A stretch of 64,000 nt of DNA, taken from the NCBI GenBank assembly GCA_963678705.1, contig OY783217.1, positions 9,796,001 through 9,860,000 on the forward strand. Direction: 5' to 3'. Shown here piece by piece: positions 63,126 to 64,000 of this stretch (positions are counted from its first letter, which is position 1; every line of letters begins with the position of its first letter). Position numbers and translations under genes: made by a program. The notes under the pieces were generated by a model. The model had not been told where the DNA came from and did no database searches. It saw only the letters and a program-made list of their open reading frames with translations. This DNA is from Panorpa germanica (Eukaryota > Arthropoda > Insecta > Mecoptera > Panorpidae).

Positions 63126-64000
63126 TACAATTAAACTTCATTATAAGTTGATTGTAGGTACTAATGCGTAGGTAATAATAGTGAGGTACAGCATAATTAC
63201 ACGAGAATATCATAAAAAACTAACTACAAAAAGTACTACTATCAAACATAGCTAGATATTTAAATAAAATTGTTTGCCATATACAAATATAATAGAGAAT
63301 TAAATTTACTTTAATACGTAATCAACATGTTCGCAATACATTTCGCATCTCACATTATTTATTTTATTTACATTTAAAGTTATATTACTCTTAATGAAAA
63401 ACGTTATACAATATAAGCACCATTTCCTAAATTGAAATAACAAAATGTGCTCTATACAAACATTGTGAGATATAATTATAATTAGAGAACATTTCAAAAC
63501 ACAACGACTTAGAACTGTCACTCGGATTATTCCTCTAAACCCAAATTCTAACGATCATCTCCTCTCATCTCATCTCTCCCGACAATTCCGAGTAATGTGG
63601 AAGTGGAACGGATACACAAGTTTCCATTTAATCGAGATAAGACAAGAGAGAGGCTGTTGGATGTTGCCAACTTAGGAAAGCTATTGGAAAGTTGTGAGGT
63701 TGATGTTGTTGACGCTGTTGACGGTAACTTGACTTGATTCTGAAGAGTTTTAGTACTGGGGCAATGCGGAAATAATTTGATAACATCTTGGTAATGACAA
63801 ATACAATGTATAAGAAAGTTCAGTTTTGGCCAAAAACAACTGTTTTGTATAGTCTCTTAAAATGCTATCATGATACACTGTTATTTGAAGAAATATTGTT
63901 TTGAATATTGTCTTATTTTAACTCATCATCTACTATCTACTAAAAATAATCTACCAAAAAATTTTATCTTAATTTATCTACTAAAAAAATAAAAGATTGA
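63126..64000. other. AT-rich non-coding DNA
   Basis: 63550-63760 is less AT-rich (TGTTGTTGACGCTGTTGACG repeat-like stretch). No gene recognised. Confidence 0.45.

Noticed and set aside
62639..63151. Three overlapping plus-strand frames near the right edge
   Set aside because: Most of this span is the Harbinger-like MITE 62804-63122, which is non-coding in its other copy.

Overview
The window is a stretch of an AT-rich eukaryotic nuclear genome, almost certainly an arthropod and probably an insect. The evidence is a spliced gene whose predicted protein looks like insect Mediator subunit 20, plus mariner, hAT, piggyBac-like and Harbinger-like DNA transposons, a LINE tail and tRNA-derived SINEs. 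I see no bacterial operon, rRNA, canonical tRNA or CRISPR array. Nearly all long open frames here are chance frames in AT-rich DNA, and I leave them out.

The only confidently recognised host gene is MED20 on the minus strand. Two consecutive internal exons are visible (24068-24231, then 22753-22848), with canonical splice sites and matching phase across a 1.2 kb intron. I could not find the first exon(s) or the C-terminal exon. They are either outside the window or separated by very long, repeat-filled introns, so much of the left third may be MED20 intron.

The rest is a transposon graveyard. From left to right: a short MITE (0.5 kb); a LINE 3' tail (3.2 kb); a Harbinger-like MITE with another MITE nested inside it (5.8-6.7 kb); a hairpin MITE (8.7 kb); an internally deleted mariner that keeps its DNA-binding domain (11.3 kb); a mariner relic (16 kb); a second LINE tail (17.6 kb); a 650-bp near-perfect palindrome (19.8-20.4 kb); the MED20 exons (22.8-24.2 kb); TA-flanked MITEs (24.7 and 31.9 kb); a SINE (28.6 kb); a hAT deletion derivative with a transposase remnant (29.0 kb); a long-TIR MITE (30.1 kb); a second hairpin MITE (33.5 kb); a third LINE tail (35.0 kb); SINEs (35.8 and 37.5 kb); a piggyBac-like MITE (39.2 kb); an end-only mini-element (40.8 kb); another MITE family (45.8 and 59.0 kb); more mariner relics (47.6, 49.3 and 56.4 kb); a 501-bp TIR element (50.9 kb); a second copy of the 30.1 kb MITE (54.1 kb); a 78-nt miRNA-like hairpin (60.1 kb); and an uninterrupted copy of the Harbinger-like MITE (62.8 kb), which shows what the nested 5.8 kb copy looked like before insertion.

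The best second-look items are the three LINE tails that all begin at exactly the same base (two keep an intact 85-codon frame), the 650-bp palindrome, the nested MITE with its uninterrupted sister copy, the 78-nt hairpin, and a few GC-rich islands that could be exons or conserved non-coding elements. No wholly new system can be claimed from sequence alone.
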